Shown here: piece by piece, positions 1 to 10,069 of the stretch
Layout: each line of letters starts with the position of its first letter
Numbering within the stretch: position 1 is the stretch's first letter
Source: Haematococcus lacustris
Taxonomy: Eukaryota > Chlorophyta > Chlorophyceae > Chlamydomonadales > Haematococcaceae
DNA: 64,000 nucleotides
Direction: 5' to 3'
Assembly: GCA_030144725.1 (NCBI GenBank)
Contig: JASKMD010000001.1
Coordinates: 3,279,015 to 3,343,014, forward strand
Made by a program: the position numbers and the translations under genes
Notes under the pieces: generated by a model
What the model was told of the DNA's origin: nothing
The model's input: the letters and a program-made list of their open reading frames with translations, nothing else
Databases searched by the model: none

Positions 1-783
1 TGCTGTCGTGTCTGGGGCTGGGACTGGGGCTGTGGTGGCTGGAGTAGCAGCAGCTGTGGCAGCCGCTGCGGTGGTGGTGGGGGGGGCTATTATGGGTGCG
101 TCTGCTGCCTGGGGGGGGGCCCCTGCGGATGGGCCAGCAGGGGTGGTGTGCTGGCTGCCTGCTGCTACTGCTGCTGCTGCTGGTGGTGGTGCTTCTGCTT
201 CTGCAGCTGCTGCTGTGCTGGTTGCGGCAGGGGTGGGGGGGGCTGCTGCTGCTGCTGCTGCTGTGACAGCCCCCGCAGTGGTGGTTGTGGGGGTGGCTGC
301 TGCGCCCGCAGCCCCACTGCCCGCCAGCTGCCTCCTCCTCAGCCATTGCTTCCCAGCCACCTGAGCGCTCAAGTCGCCTGCTGCCTGGGCTGTTGCCTGG
401 GCTGTTGCCAGGGCGTGCAGCACTGATGGGGGGAGGGCTTGCCGCTTGGCCCGGCTGGGGTCTCCGCCGCTGCTGCTGCTGCTGACTGGCCGGGCGCTTG
501 GAGCCCCTGGCTTGATACAGGGGGGCAGGCGGCAGTGAGGGTCTGGGCTGCTGGGGTTGCTGCTGCTGCTGCTGGGGCTGCTGCTGCTGCTGCTGCTGCC
601 CCTGATGCTGGGGCTGCTGCTGCTGCTGCTGCTGCCCCTGATGCTGGGGCTGCTGCTGCTGCTGCTGCTGCCCCTGATGCTGGGGCTGCTGCTGCTGCTG
701 CTCCTGCTGCTGCTGCTCCTGCTGCTTTTGCTGCTGCTGCTGTTGAGCGTTTTTCAGACCTTGGCCATGTGAGGGGTGGGTGA
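1..783 (-). repeat. CTG/CAG-rich region with a 36-bp repeat, Gln-rich on the minus strand
   Basis: The plus strand is dominated by CTG runs. On the minus strand these read as poly-Gln broken by PQHQG. A 36-bp unit is tandemly repeated at 601, 637 and 673. The plus strand reads as poly-Ala or poly-Leu, which I take to be shadow frames. This is probably the 3' Gln-rich coding part of the minus-strand gene at 1569-6483, but no exon boundary can be fixed here. Confidence 0.6.
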
Positions 784-1568
784 GGGGCTGGGTGAGGGGC
801 TGGGGGGGCTGCTGCTGTGGCTGTTGGGTCTGTTGGGGGGCCTGCAGGTGCTGGGGCTGGGGCTGGCTGTGTTGCCCTGGGACTGGGTGCCCCCCCCGGG
901 CAAGCGCAGCAGGGGTCAGGGAGGGGTGTTGAGTGCCCATCCTAAGACAGGGCGGGGGCTGGCTGGTTTGCCATGCCGCCAGTGCATGAGCAGTGGGCCC
1001 GCAAGCTGGTTGCTCTCCCTGCACCATGGGGTCAGCTGGCAGCATGCAGTCAGACGCAGCCCCCAGCATGGGGTCAGCCGGCCAGGTCATGTCTGCCTCA
1101 GCATCGGGGGTCCCAAGCGCCGCCCCCACCACCTCCCGCACAGCCGACTCAACACCCCCACCCCCACCCTCCATAACAGGCCCCCCCACCCCCCCAACTG
1201 CCCCCCCCTTTGCCCCCACTGCACCCTCATCGCCTCCATGTGGGGCGGGGAGGGGGGCAGCAGGGGAGGGGGCTGATGCCTGAGGGGGTCCTGGGGCAGG
1301 GGCAGCCCTGGGGGGGTGGTCTGGGGCAGGAGCAGCAGGAGCAGGGGCGAGGTTGGCGAGGGGGGTGGTGTGGGGGGCCAGGCTGGTGAGCGGAACAGAG
1401 CTGGCAGCAGGGTTTGGGTTAAGGGTCGCATTGGGTCCCAGGGCTGGGTTCAGGGGCGCGTGTTGAGCAGGGGTGGGGGCGAGGGGGGGGGTGGGGTGGC
1501 ACAGCAGCAGCAGACAGGGGGTGGGGAGGTGGGGGGGCTGAGCCTGGTTGGGTGGTAGGGGGGGGGTC
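784..1568. other. G-rich low-complexity stretch, no gene defined
   Basis: The plus strand is G-rich and the minus strand C-rich. Open frames on both strands are Pro/Gly-rich and show no motif. It could be intron or low-complexity coding sequence of the neighbouring minus-strand gene. I see no RNA gene or mobile element here. Confidence 0.4.
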
Positions 1569-4500
1569 CTGGCCGCAGCAGCAGGGCCAGGCTGGCGACT
1601 GAAGACTGGGCCAGGTTGAGGCAGTGCTGCCACTGAACAGCCCCGGGCAAGTTTGGCAGGCCTTGACCGCCCCTGCCCCCTGCCTCCTGCTGCTGCCGCT
1701 GCTGGCCCTGACCCACTAGGCCCCCAACACCCCTATCAACCTCCAATGCCCCTGCCTCGGCCCCTACCCCTGGCCCTGCCCCTGCCCGTGCTCCAGGCCC
1801 TGCCCCAGGCCCTGCCCCAGGCCCTGCCCCTGCTCCAGGGTCAGGGGTGTGCAGGGCCAGCAGTTGGTGCAGGTTGGGGACGCCCAGGCAGTGCAGCAGC
1901 CGCGCCACACGCTGCTGGCAGGACACGTTGAGGCCAAGGGCCAGAGCACCTACAGGCCACCAGGGGCAGGGGGGGGGGTCAGGGGGGGGGGGTTAGGAGC
2001 AGGGGGGGGGGGGAGGGGGGGGGGGCGACAGGTCTTGAGCTTAGGGCGCAAACTCAACCCCTCATCCAACAGTACATCCCATCCGACATGCGATCAATGC
2101 TAAGAATTAAGCTATTCATTCATCAGTTTCCGTCGTCATCAATAGCCATCGGCGAGCTTCCTCCCCACCTGCTGCCCCTCCCCAGGCGAGGCCAGGCACC
2201 ACTGCCAGCCAACCCTCCCATGGCCAGCAACCCGCCCCCAGGGCCTGGACAGGAGCATCACACAATACAAAAATTCACACTCCAACCTGACTGGGCCCCT
2301 TGCCCCTGAATCCTAACCTCAGGCCCCGCCACTAGCCCTAACAGTCACTCACCCTCCCTGGACCCTGACCCTGGTGACCTGTAGGTGCTCTGGCCCTGAC
2401 CCTGGGGCCCCGCTCCCCCCCTCCTGCTCCCCCCCCTCCTTCCCCCCCCCCACCTCCTCCCCCCCACCTCCTCCCCCCCACCTCCTCCCCCCCACCTCCT
2501 CCCCCCCACCTCCTCCCCCCCACCTCCTCCCCCCCACCTCCTCCCCCCCACCTCCTCCCCCCCACCTCCTCCCCCCCACCTCCTCCCCCCCACCTCCTCC
2601 CCCCCCACCTCCTCCCCCCCACCTCCTCCCCCCCACCTCCTCCCCCCCACCTCCTCCCCCCCACCTCCTCCCCCCCACCTCCTCCCCCCCACCTCCTCCC
2701 CCCCACCTCCTCCCCCCCACCTCCTCCCCCCCACCTCCTCCCCCCCACCTCCTCCCCCCCACCTCCTCCCCCCCACCTCCTCCCCCCCACCTCCTCCCCC
2801 CCACCTCCTCCCCCCCACCTCCTCCCCCCCACCTCCTCCCCCCCACCTCCTCCCCCCCACCTCCTCCCCCCCACCTCCTCCCCCCCACCTCCTCCCCCCC
2901 ACCTCCTCCCCCCCACCTCCTCCCCCCCACCTCCTCCCACCTGCTGCCAGCAGGCTGTGCGCCAGGCCCTTGCGGGTGGTCTCGCTCAGCCTCAGCCGCC
3001 CCTGCTGTACAGCTCCACCACCTCCTCCACCTCGCCCAGCCGGAGGGGCAGCAGCGGCAGCAGCAGGTGCTGCTGGTCAGCAGGGGCGGCCCCCTGCACT
3101 GCCGCGTGCAGCAGCTGGTCGTGGGACAGAGCGCTCATGGCGAACAGGCCGAGGTAGGCGGCTGAGCCAGCGGCGGTGGCCTGGAGGGGGTGGGGGGGAG
3201 GGGGGGGGGGGGGGCCTGGCTGGGGGGGGGCGGCGGCAGGGGGGGGGGCCTGGCTGGGGGGGGGCGGCGGCAGGGGGGGGGCCTGGCTGGGGGGGGGCGG
3301 CGGCAGGGGGGGGGCCTGGCTGGGGGGGGGGCGGCGCCAGGGGGGGGGCCTGGCTGGGGGGGGGCGGCGGCAGGGGGGGGAGGGCGTCGGGGCAGGAGGG
3401 GGTAAAGGGGCAAGGGGGAGCGGCGTGCGAGGGGGGTGCGGCCGCACCCTGGCTGGGGGGGGGGGGTGGGGGGGGGGGCTGTGGGGGGTGGGGGAGGGCT
3501 GGGGGGCTGAGGGAGAGGGGGGGTGGGAGGACCTGTTGGCTGCTGGGGTCAAGAGCGCTGGCTGGACTCATGACAGCCCCCAAGGGGACAGCAGCAGGGG
3601 GAGCGACCGGGGCAGGGGCGGCAGCAGGGGGGGCAGCAGAGGGGGCAGCAGGGGGGGCAGTGGTGGGGGCAGCAGGGGGGGGCAGTGGTGGGGGCAGCCG
3701 GGGCATTCACCCTACCCTGTGCCCCCGCCTGCCTTTGCTCTCCCTTATGCACTGCCCTGAAACCTGGGCTGTCCCTGCCCTGCCGTGCATGCGGTCCCAC
3801 CTGATGCCTCGCCTGCTGCCCCACCTGCTGTTGCCCCGCCTGCCACTGCCCCGCCTGCTGCTGCCCCGCCTGCTGCTGCTGCTGCCCCCGCCTGCCACCC
3901 CAGCTGCTGGTCCTGCCCCTGCCCCGCGCTCCCTGCCCTCTCTGCGGGTGCATCATCAGCCAGGGTGGCCCTGGCTGTTGGAAAATTCCTGGCAACAGCC
4001 CTGGCCAAGCCAGCAGAGGGCAGCGGGGTGTGGGTGCGCTGGTGCTGTGAGGGTGCAGCCGGCAGCTGCCTGTGGTTGTGGGTGGGCAGCAGAGACGGGG
4101 GGGGAGGGCCAGGGGGGGGGGGCCCACCAGGGTCAGGGGGGGGCGCAACAGCTGGCATGGGGGCGAGGTCGGGGTCTGGGGGGGGGAGCCCTGCTGCTGC
4201 TGGGTCAGGGTCAGGGTCAGGGTGAAGCGGTTCCTTGGGGAGGGCCGTGAAGGGTCCTCCACAGCCGGCTGTGTGGGGGGCAGCGAGGCTAGGGGGGGCA
4301 GGGGGGGGGGAGGGGGGGGCGGGGGTGTGTGAGGCAGCTGGGGTCCACAGGGCAGGCGCAGGGGCAGGAGCAGCAGGTGTAGGGGCAGGGGCACCCAGGG
4401 TATGGGAGGAGGCTGGGGGGGGCCCGCCCCCCAGGCCATGGCCCCCCCTCCCTGCCTGCTGCTCCTCCTCCTCCTCTTCCAGCAGCCCTGCCCTGGCTTG

Positions 4501-6483
4501 TAGGCCGCGTGCTGCACCATCCCCAGATGCTGGCTGTACAGCCCGACCCTGGCCCCGCCGCTGCTCCTCTCCTTGGCCCAGGCCCCGCTCCTGCCTCTGG
4601 TGCAGCTGCCCCTCCTGCTGCCCAGCGCCATGCCGCATCAGCCCCAGCCCCAGCCCCCTCCCCTGCCCTGCCTGCCTCACAGCAGCAGCAGCTGAGGGCA
4701 GAGCCCCCTGCCCCTGCCTGACCCCTGGGGGGGCCTCTGCCTGCGCTGCCGCCAGGCCTGGGATGCCCGCAGCCGCAGCCACAGGGGCAGCAGCAGCAGG
4801 GGCAGGGGCAGCAGGGTCAGCAGCAGCAGCAGTGGTAGGATAGGATCTCCACCCAGCCAGCCTCCTCCAGCTGACGCTCCAGGTCCTCACCCAAGCTGGC
4901 TGGCGGTGGGGTGGGAGGGGCTGCTGCTGCTGCTGGTGCTGCTGGCCCTGCTGCTGCTGCTGCAATCTGCGGCCCCATCAGGCTGTGGCTGTGGCTGCAG
5001 GTCTGCCCGGGCTTGCTGCTGACCACCCGCGGGTCCCCAGTTTGGTGGGAGGGTGGGGGCGGACGGCAGGGGGGGCAGCGGGCCAGGACGCCCAGCTGGG
5101 GTGTGGGGCTGCAGGGCGGCGGGCACTGCTGCTCTGATGGGCAGCCACCTGGGAGACCAGGGCTTGACCTGGGACCTGGCCTGGTCCAGCTGGGAGACCT
5201 GCTGCTGTAAGGCTGACCTGGGAGACCAGGGCTGGGCTGACTCCCTCTGGCCCTCGTGCCGCAGGTGCTGCAGGCAACTCGCTGGGCTGCTGCTGCACCC
5301 CCTGCTGCTGCTGCTCTACCCGCTGCTGCTGCTCTACCCCTTGCTGCTGCACCACCTTCTGCTGCTGCTGCTGCAGCTCTACCCCTTGCTGCACCACCAC
5401 CTGCTGCTGCCCTTCCCCCCGCTGCTGCTCTAGCCCCTGCTGCTGCACCACCTCCTGCTGCTGCACCAATTCCTGCTGCCTTCCTTGCTGACCCTCCTGC
5501 TGGCCCTCCTGCTGCTGCAATCCCTGCTCAATCCTATGCTGCCCCTCCTGCAGCCCCTGCTGCTGCTGCTGCTGCTGCTGCTGCCCCTGCTGCTGCAGCC
5601 CCCCCAGCAGCCCCTGCAGCGTCCCCTGAGTGTGGCTGTCCGTGTCGGACCTAGCGCTGGCATCTAGCAGCCGGCCGCTCTGCGCCCCCTCCTTCAGCTG
5701 CTCCAGCCAGCCTCGTAACAAAGGGTGGTCCAGGGCTGGGAGGCTGTTGATGCACAGGCTGCTGATGTGACCCGTTGCCTTGCCAGAGGGCAGACGGCGC
5801 ACAGCCGCAGGGCAAAGCAGGCTCTTGTTGGTGACCTTCCACCGCCAAGTGAAGGCGCAGCTGCACTCCCCTTCACCTGCCAGGGCACCACACTCTCAAG
5901 GTGGATCCCTCCCCTCCGCTCCAATGAAAAGCAGTGAGCTCATATGGAGGTGGGCTGATGCTGGCAGTGAATACAGATGGAGGTGGGCTGATGATGGCAG
6001 TGCGTTCAAAAGGAGGTGGGCTGATGATGGCAGTTACATTCAGAACGGGAAACTCGAGCCAGTGGCGCCTACGGGAAACTCGAGCCAGTGGCGCCCACAC
6101 CAGCAAAGCCCAGTGCGTCAACATGCCTACAAAACAGGCTGGACTGATGATAGAAAACCCGACGCTGCCAGGGCGTCCCGCGGAGCTATTGCTGCTAATC
6201 CCTCCCTCCCTCCCATTCCTTGATGGCCAAACCTGCCCAGCCTGCAGCTGCTACCCACACCCCTGCTCCAACCCCCTCCCACACCCACCCACCCACCCAC
6301 CTGGCCTGCAGCAGCAGCTGCTGCCCCTAGCCCCCCCCGGACCCACCTGGCCCATGGGACACGCGTTTGATGTTGGTGATGACAGCGTCAAAGTAGCCGC
6401 GCACCTCCCCTCCCTCTGCGGTGAGAGCTGCCAGCACCAGGTCGTTCCTCGCCACTGCCAAGCACTCCCAGTCCTGGAGGGGC
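1569..6483 (-). CDS. Multi-exon Gln-rich protein gene, function unknown (partial model)
   Basis: I do not recognise this protein. Several minus-strand segments look coding. The clearest is 6347-6483 (137 bp), with a ctgcag acceptor and a GTGGGT donor; it reads WECLAVARNDLVLAAL, then RGYFDAVITNIKRV. Around 5420-5890 a frame reads FTWRWKVTNKSLL, then GHISSLCINSLPALDHPLL, and passes into a long Gln-rich tract. Around 4840-4900 is LGEDLERQLEEAGWVEILSY. Around 2945-3171 is AYLGLFAMSALSHDQLLHA, where a frame change is needed to reach RLRLSETTRKGLAHSLLAAG. Around 1569-1948 are RVARLLHCLGVPNLHQLLAL and LPNLPGAVQWQHCLNLAQSS. G-rich and C-rich minisatellites separate the segments. The Gln-rich, helix-rich composition would suit a transcriptional or scaffolding protein, but that is only inference. 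Start, stop and some exon joins are unresolved, and the segments could belong to more than one gene. Confidence 0.4.
2419..2938. repeat. 14-bp minisatellite (ACCTCCTCCCCCCC)n
   Basis: About 36 nearly perfect units with a 14-bp period, with one longer unit near 2590. The minus strand carries runs of 2 and 7 G, so it could form G-quadruplexes. The array has no stop in several frames and so produces artificial Pro-rich or Gly-rich reading frames. It lies next to an apparent exon of the minus-strand gene, between candidate exons. Confidence 0.9.
3180..3480. repeat. G-rich minisatellite with GGCGGCGGCAGGGG units
   Basis: Repeats of about 37-38 bp with the core 'gcctggctggggggggg cggcggcag' run from about 3213 to 3375. 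They are flanked by long G runs. The position, immediately upstream (minus strand) of the exon near 3171, suggests an intronic array. Homopolymer G length here is prone to sequencing error. Confidence 0.7.
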
Positions 6484-7274
6484 CTGCAGGGTGGGAGGTG
6501 GGCTGGGTGGTGAGGGCGGGGCAGGAAAGGGCAGCAGGGGCAGCAGCAGGTGCAGCAGCAGGGGCGGCAGCAGGGGCAGCAGCAGGTGCTGCAGCAGGGG
6601 CAGCAGCAGGGGCTAGACAGGGGCTAGGTAGGGAGGGAGGGGAGGAACTGACATGGAACGTGACCTGCATCAAGGACAGGTGAACAGGAGGGGTGGGGAT
6701 GACATGCTTGGCCTTAACTCCAGGGCAGCTACTAGTCCCTTGTGTGACCCTGGGAGGGCAAGGAACCCAGATCAATAGCTTGCTGCTAGGGTCGTGTCTG
6801 TCATGGTGCTTAACAAGCTGTGCCCTCCATGCTACCACATGGGAACCCCACATGGTGCCAGCTTTCGCATGGAGCCCCCACATGCAGCCAGCTATTGCAT
6901 GGAGCCGCAACATGTAGCTGTGCCTGTATATGCGGGCTACATGGGATAGCTAAGGGAGCGCTGTAAAGCATGCGAGGCCTCTTATTGATTGCTATGGGTG
7001 ATCTAGGCATGGGCTGCGTCAATGTTGTCCACTCTGCTGCAGCTCCTGCCCTTCCTGCTGCTGTTGCTACGGGTCGCTATTGCCGCTCACTACGCAAATG
7101 CAATGGCTGCTTCACCCCTCTCAGGCTGTTAGGCCACCCCTGCTGTCTCTGCCTGGTGCCCCTGCTGCTGCAGCCCCTGCCTGCCCCTGCTAGCTGCATG
7201 ATGCTGACCATCAGACTCGAGGTCTTTGCAGCCGAACAGGGGCAGGGGTTTGAGCAAGCAGCATGGGTGCACAG
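6484..7274. other. Interval without a recognisable gene
   Basis: It includes a CAG/GCAGGGGCAG repeat at about 6528-6615 and a short repeat of 'gcatggagccnncacatg' type at about 6830-6915. I see no convincing exon on either strand. It may be intron between 6347-6483 and an exon further upstream. Confidence 0.4.
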
Positions 7275-7628
7275 CTAATTAATAGTCACTGAGAAAGAGA
7301 CTGGGTCAGCTTGCCTCGCAGATAGTCGAACTCTGCTGACCACCTGGTGCGCAGGGACGTGCTCAACCAGGCCATCCTCGGCATACACCACATGCAGGTA
7401 GGGAGGTGAGCTTGGCGACTCCCGTACGACCCCTGTTTTCTCCAGGTCAACCTCCCACCAAGCCCCATCCTCTAGGTGCTGGCAGTCTAGGCGCATGGGC
7501 GCGACTATGGCCATGCAGGCCTGTTTCTCGTTTCTATACTTGGAGCGTATGCAGCTGTGATGCACCCGACGCGAGGTCCGGTGGGTCCAAACCGGGCACT
7601 GAAAATTCTGTCGAAGCTCTTCTAGCAC
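7275..7628 (-). CDS. Tudor/Agenet-like domain ORF (hypothetical)
   Basis: This minus-strand open frame of 117 codons has balanced composition, unlike its surroundings. Its centre reads CQHLEDGAWWEVDLE, then YLHVVYAEDGLVEHVPAHQ. An aromatic-rich 'DG-WW' strand, followed after a loop by 'V-Y-EDG--E-VP', resembles Tudor/Agenet chromatin-reader folds. That resemblance is inference; no catalytic motif is involved. A plausible splice donor (CAG|GTGGTC) follows VPAHQ, so the last 20 or so codons may be intron. It may be the 5' exon of the Gln-rich gene at 1569-6483 or a separate gene. The exon at 6483 begins in a phase that would need an extra exon in between. Confidence 0.4.
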   Translation of the reverse strand: MLEELRQNFQCPVWTHRTSRRVHHSCIRSKYRNEKQACMAIVAPMRLDCQHLEDGAWWEVDLEKTGVVRESPSSPPYLHVVYAEDGLVEHVPAHQVVSRVRLSARQADPVSFSVTIN

Positions 7629-8300
7629 TTTTCACGAGCTGCCTCGGAGCTGGTCGAACCCATGGCTAGGGGCAGCCCGCTAGGTAGGTCAGCGAACGCT
7701 GCTCCAGTCAATTGCAAATGACTTTGTCAGTTACGACGCATTCCAGCAAAGTGTCCATTCGGTCCACGGTTTAGCATTTGCCTACTACACTTGAGTTAAG
7801 TTAAAGGGGTAGTCGTACATAGAACTCTTTAAGGAACAAGGCCACGAACTTGCGCTTAAACCATCTATTACCGCAGAGCTACCAAACACAGCTGCCTTGC
7901 TGAAATGCCTCTGGCCTGGCCACTGCACCTCCTCCTGCCCCTGCTGCTGCTCTTGCCCTTCTTCCTCCTGCCCCTTCTGGTGCTCGGCACTGGCACCAGC
8001 ATTGGCACCACCTGCACCACCTGCACATTAAGCGCCATACACATGGCACCCATGCCTGGCCCGCAGCATCGGCCTACCCGGCGTCTATATATTTAGGTGA
8101 TTAGTTATAATTAACACTAGTTCGCTCGTCTTTTTAGGTCACTTCCCAGAGAGCGCACCCTACCACTCTACATTGTAGTCAGCTGCACACACAAGCTCTC
8201 TCGTGCCACATACGGGAAGTTTAAGACCTACGTGCTCTGCGTGTGCCGAGTATTAGCCGAGTGTCTGGAGGTGGTGGTAGGTGGTGGTAGGGCGCGACCG
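7629..8300. other. Intergenic interval
   Basis: It is more AT-rich than its flanks from about 7680 to 8280 and has no sustained reading frame. A hydrophobic plus-strand frame beginning with ATG at 7905 looks like a Leu-rich artefact of CTG/CTC runs. It may contain promoter sequence for the minus-strand gene upstream of 7628. No motif can be assigned. Confidence 0.4.
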
Positions 8301-8440
8301 GCCAACCTAGAATTCTATTTCTAGGTTTCTAGGCTCAGGAAAAATTTCTAGGAATCCAGCCGGCCAACCTAGAATTCTATTTCTAGGTTTCTAGGCTCAG
8401 GAAAAATTTCTAGGTTTCCGAGCCACCTAGAATTCTATGG
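8301..8440. repeat. 62-bp tandem duplication with TCTAGG/CCTAGAATTC motifs
   Basis: Two copies of about 54-62 bp begin at 8301 and 8363 with GCCAACCTAGAATTC. Each contains 'tttctaggtttctaggctcagg'-type sequence. A third, truncated start (CCTAGAATTCTATGG) is at 8426. The duplication is AT-rich compared with the surroundings, and its function is unknown. Confidence 0.8.
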
Positions 8441-8644
8441 GCGTGCCCTAGTGGTAGCTCAGGGATGCTGGGGGGCATTTTGGATGCGCTCTTTGGGATG
8501 TTTGCATGCATGCAGACTATCGTGCCAGCCCTATTGATGCTTGACTGTGTCCGTCCCGCCTCGCAGGTTTAATCCCACGCTGACTAGTCGCGCTCTGACA
8601 GACAGACATCTCATGCAAAAATGTCAATGAGTTTCATGCAAGCG

Positions 8645-9085
8645 CAGTGATGGGTAATACAAGATACGTGTATCGATACCGATACGTATTTCTCGTATAA
8701 TACAAAAATACACGTATCGATTAAAAAAATTCCAAGTGCCGGCCGGCAAGTTGCGTGGATGCCTTCGATGCAGCTGCTGGTTGCTGCCACTACTAGAGTA
8801 CGCGCTAAAGGCATGCCGTGCGGGGCTAAAGCCATCGGCCTGCTCCCGGAGCAGTCGGTCGCATGTGCCGGTTTTACATGCAAGAACATCAAAGTTGGCA
8901 GGCCCTGACTTTCCGACGTCGCCGTGCTGCCCAGACATCAAGGACAGGCTGCAGACTGGCTGCGCTGCTCCTTTCACGCGTGACATGTTGCCTCTGTATC
9001 GCTGTATTGTATCGATACAAAAAATACAAGTTTTTCTTGTATTTTATTGTATTTCCTGTATCGATACACGTATTACCCATCACTG
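8645..9085. mobile_element. Non-autonomous hAT-like MITE, 441 bp
   Basis: The ends are perfect 16-bp terminal inverted repeats, CAGTGATGGGTAATAC at 8645 and its complement ending at 9085. A looser inverted repeat around 'gtgtatcgatac' follows. The element is flanked by a perfect 8-bp direct repeat, TGCAAGCG, at 8637-8644 and 9086-9093. An 8-bp target duplication and a CA-G start are typical of the hAT superfamily (family knowledge). No transposase is encoded, so it must have been moved in trans. The inner part contains a GC-rich stretch flanked by AT-rich 'gtatcgatac' repeats. Confidence 0.9.
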
Positions 9086-9093
9086 TGCAAGCG

Positions 9094-10069
9094 ACACACA
9101 GCGGAGTGCTATGCGATGCGAAAGCTACGATAAGCATTGCACCCTTACAGCTTGTTGTCTTGCGAAACGACAGTAAGCTCGCAATTGCAACAAAACCTCT
9201 CGTTCGTTTACCATTGCGTGTTTTGCATGCAGGTTGCTACACCGCTTGAAGGTCGGTGGCTGGAACAAAGTTCACAACGACCACAACGACCTACTCCATG
9301 CTCCATCGCAACTCCCAACTCCCCCAACTATTAGAGTTCATACTCCACTGTATCTCCACCGTGCTCCATGCTTTACCATTCCTCCCCAACCATCAACGTT
9401 CAAGCAAAGAAAACCCATGGCCGCCCATGGCCCTCACACCGCCCATGCTGCCCGTCGCCCCCATAGCCCCCAAAGCCCCCTAAACATCCACAACACATCG
9501 TCACTGCTCGCTGCTACAAGTCTTACCCCAACAGGTCCTGCCCTTACAGGAGCCGCACCCCACACCAGCAAGCTGCCGTTGCCCCAATCAGCCCCAGTCA
9601 GCAAGCTGCCAGTCGCCTGGCCACTGAGGTTGCTTTAGTGTTATCCCAGTCCATGTTGACTAAACTACCCAGGCCAGCCTTCCCCCTACCTCGCACCCTC
9701 CTGTATCGCTGCTGCTGTGGGGCCAGGCCTGGTCTGTGTACTTCTGCCAGGCTCATGTTTGTGTGGCTATGTTACGCGGTGCTTGCTACCAGGGCGGGTG
9801 GGTGGGTGGGTGGGCGGGCGGGTGATGTGTGAGGGCACCTCGCTATTGAGGGGCGTCACCGGGCTCACTGTCATAAGCAGCCACAAGACGTGCTGAGCAC
9901 ACCAGCACAGAGCAAGCTGATGCCGGTCAGGGTTGAGGGAGGTCGTCATGGCTGTTGACCAGGGGATCAGAGGGGTCAGGGTATGGCCAGCCAGGCTGGT
10001 CAGGGGGGGGCAGGGGGGTGGCCCAGGCTATGTGCAGGCCTAGGCCTGGGGAAGCCTGGCCTGTGGCTG
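9094..10069. other. Intergenic interval downstream of the CBS gene
   Basis: The first 550 bp are moderately AT-rich and then Pro/Ala-rich in translation. A short (GGGT)n/(GGGC)n run lies at about 9795-9823. No exon or RNA gene is supported. The CBS gene's stop lies at the right edge, so its 3' UTR should fall in the last few hundred bases (inference). Confidence 0.4.

Noticed and set aside
557..772. Poly-Leu or poly-Ala membrane protein on the plus strand
   Set aside because: CTG repeats produce it. The minus-strand poly-Gln reading fits the neighbouring gene better.
2338..2940. Gly-, Arg- or Pro-rich proteins encoded by the 14-bp array
   Set aside because: The frames exist only because the repeat lacks stops; there is no other protein-like sequence or start context.
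7905..8096. Small hydrophobic membrane protein (Leu-rich, ATG 7905)
   Set aside because: Composition follows from CTG/CTC runs; there is no homology, splice context or conserved neighbour to support it.
8445..8590. tRNA or tRNA-derived SINE (GTGGTAGCTCAGGG and GGTTTAATCCCAC)
   Set aside because: The two boxes are about 115 bases apart and I could not fold a cloverleaf. A SINE remains possible, but there are no tail or target duplications to support it.
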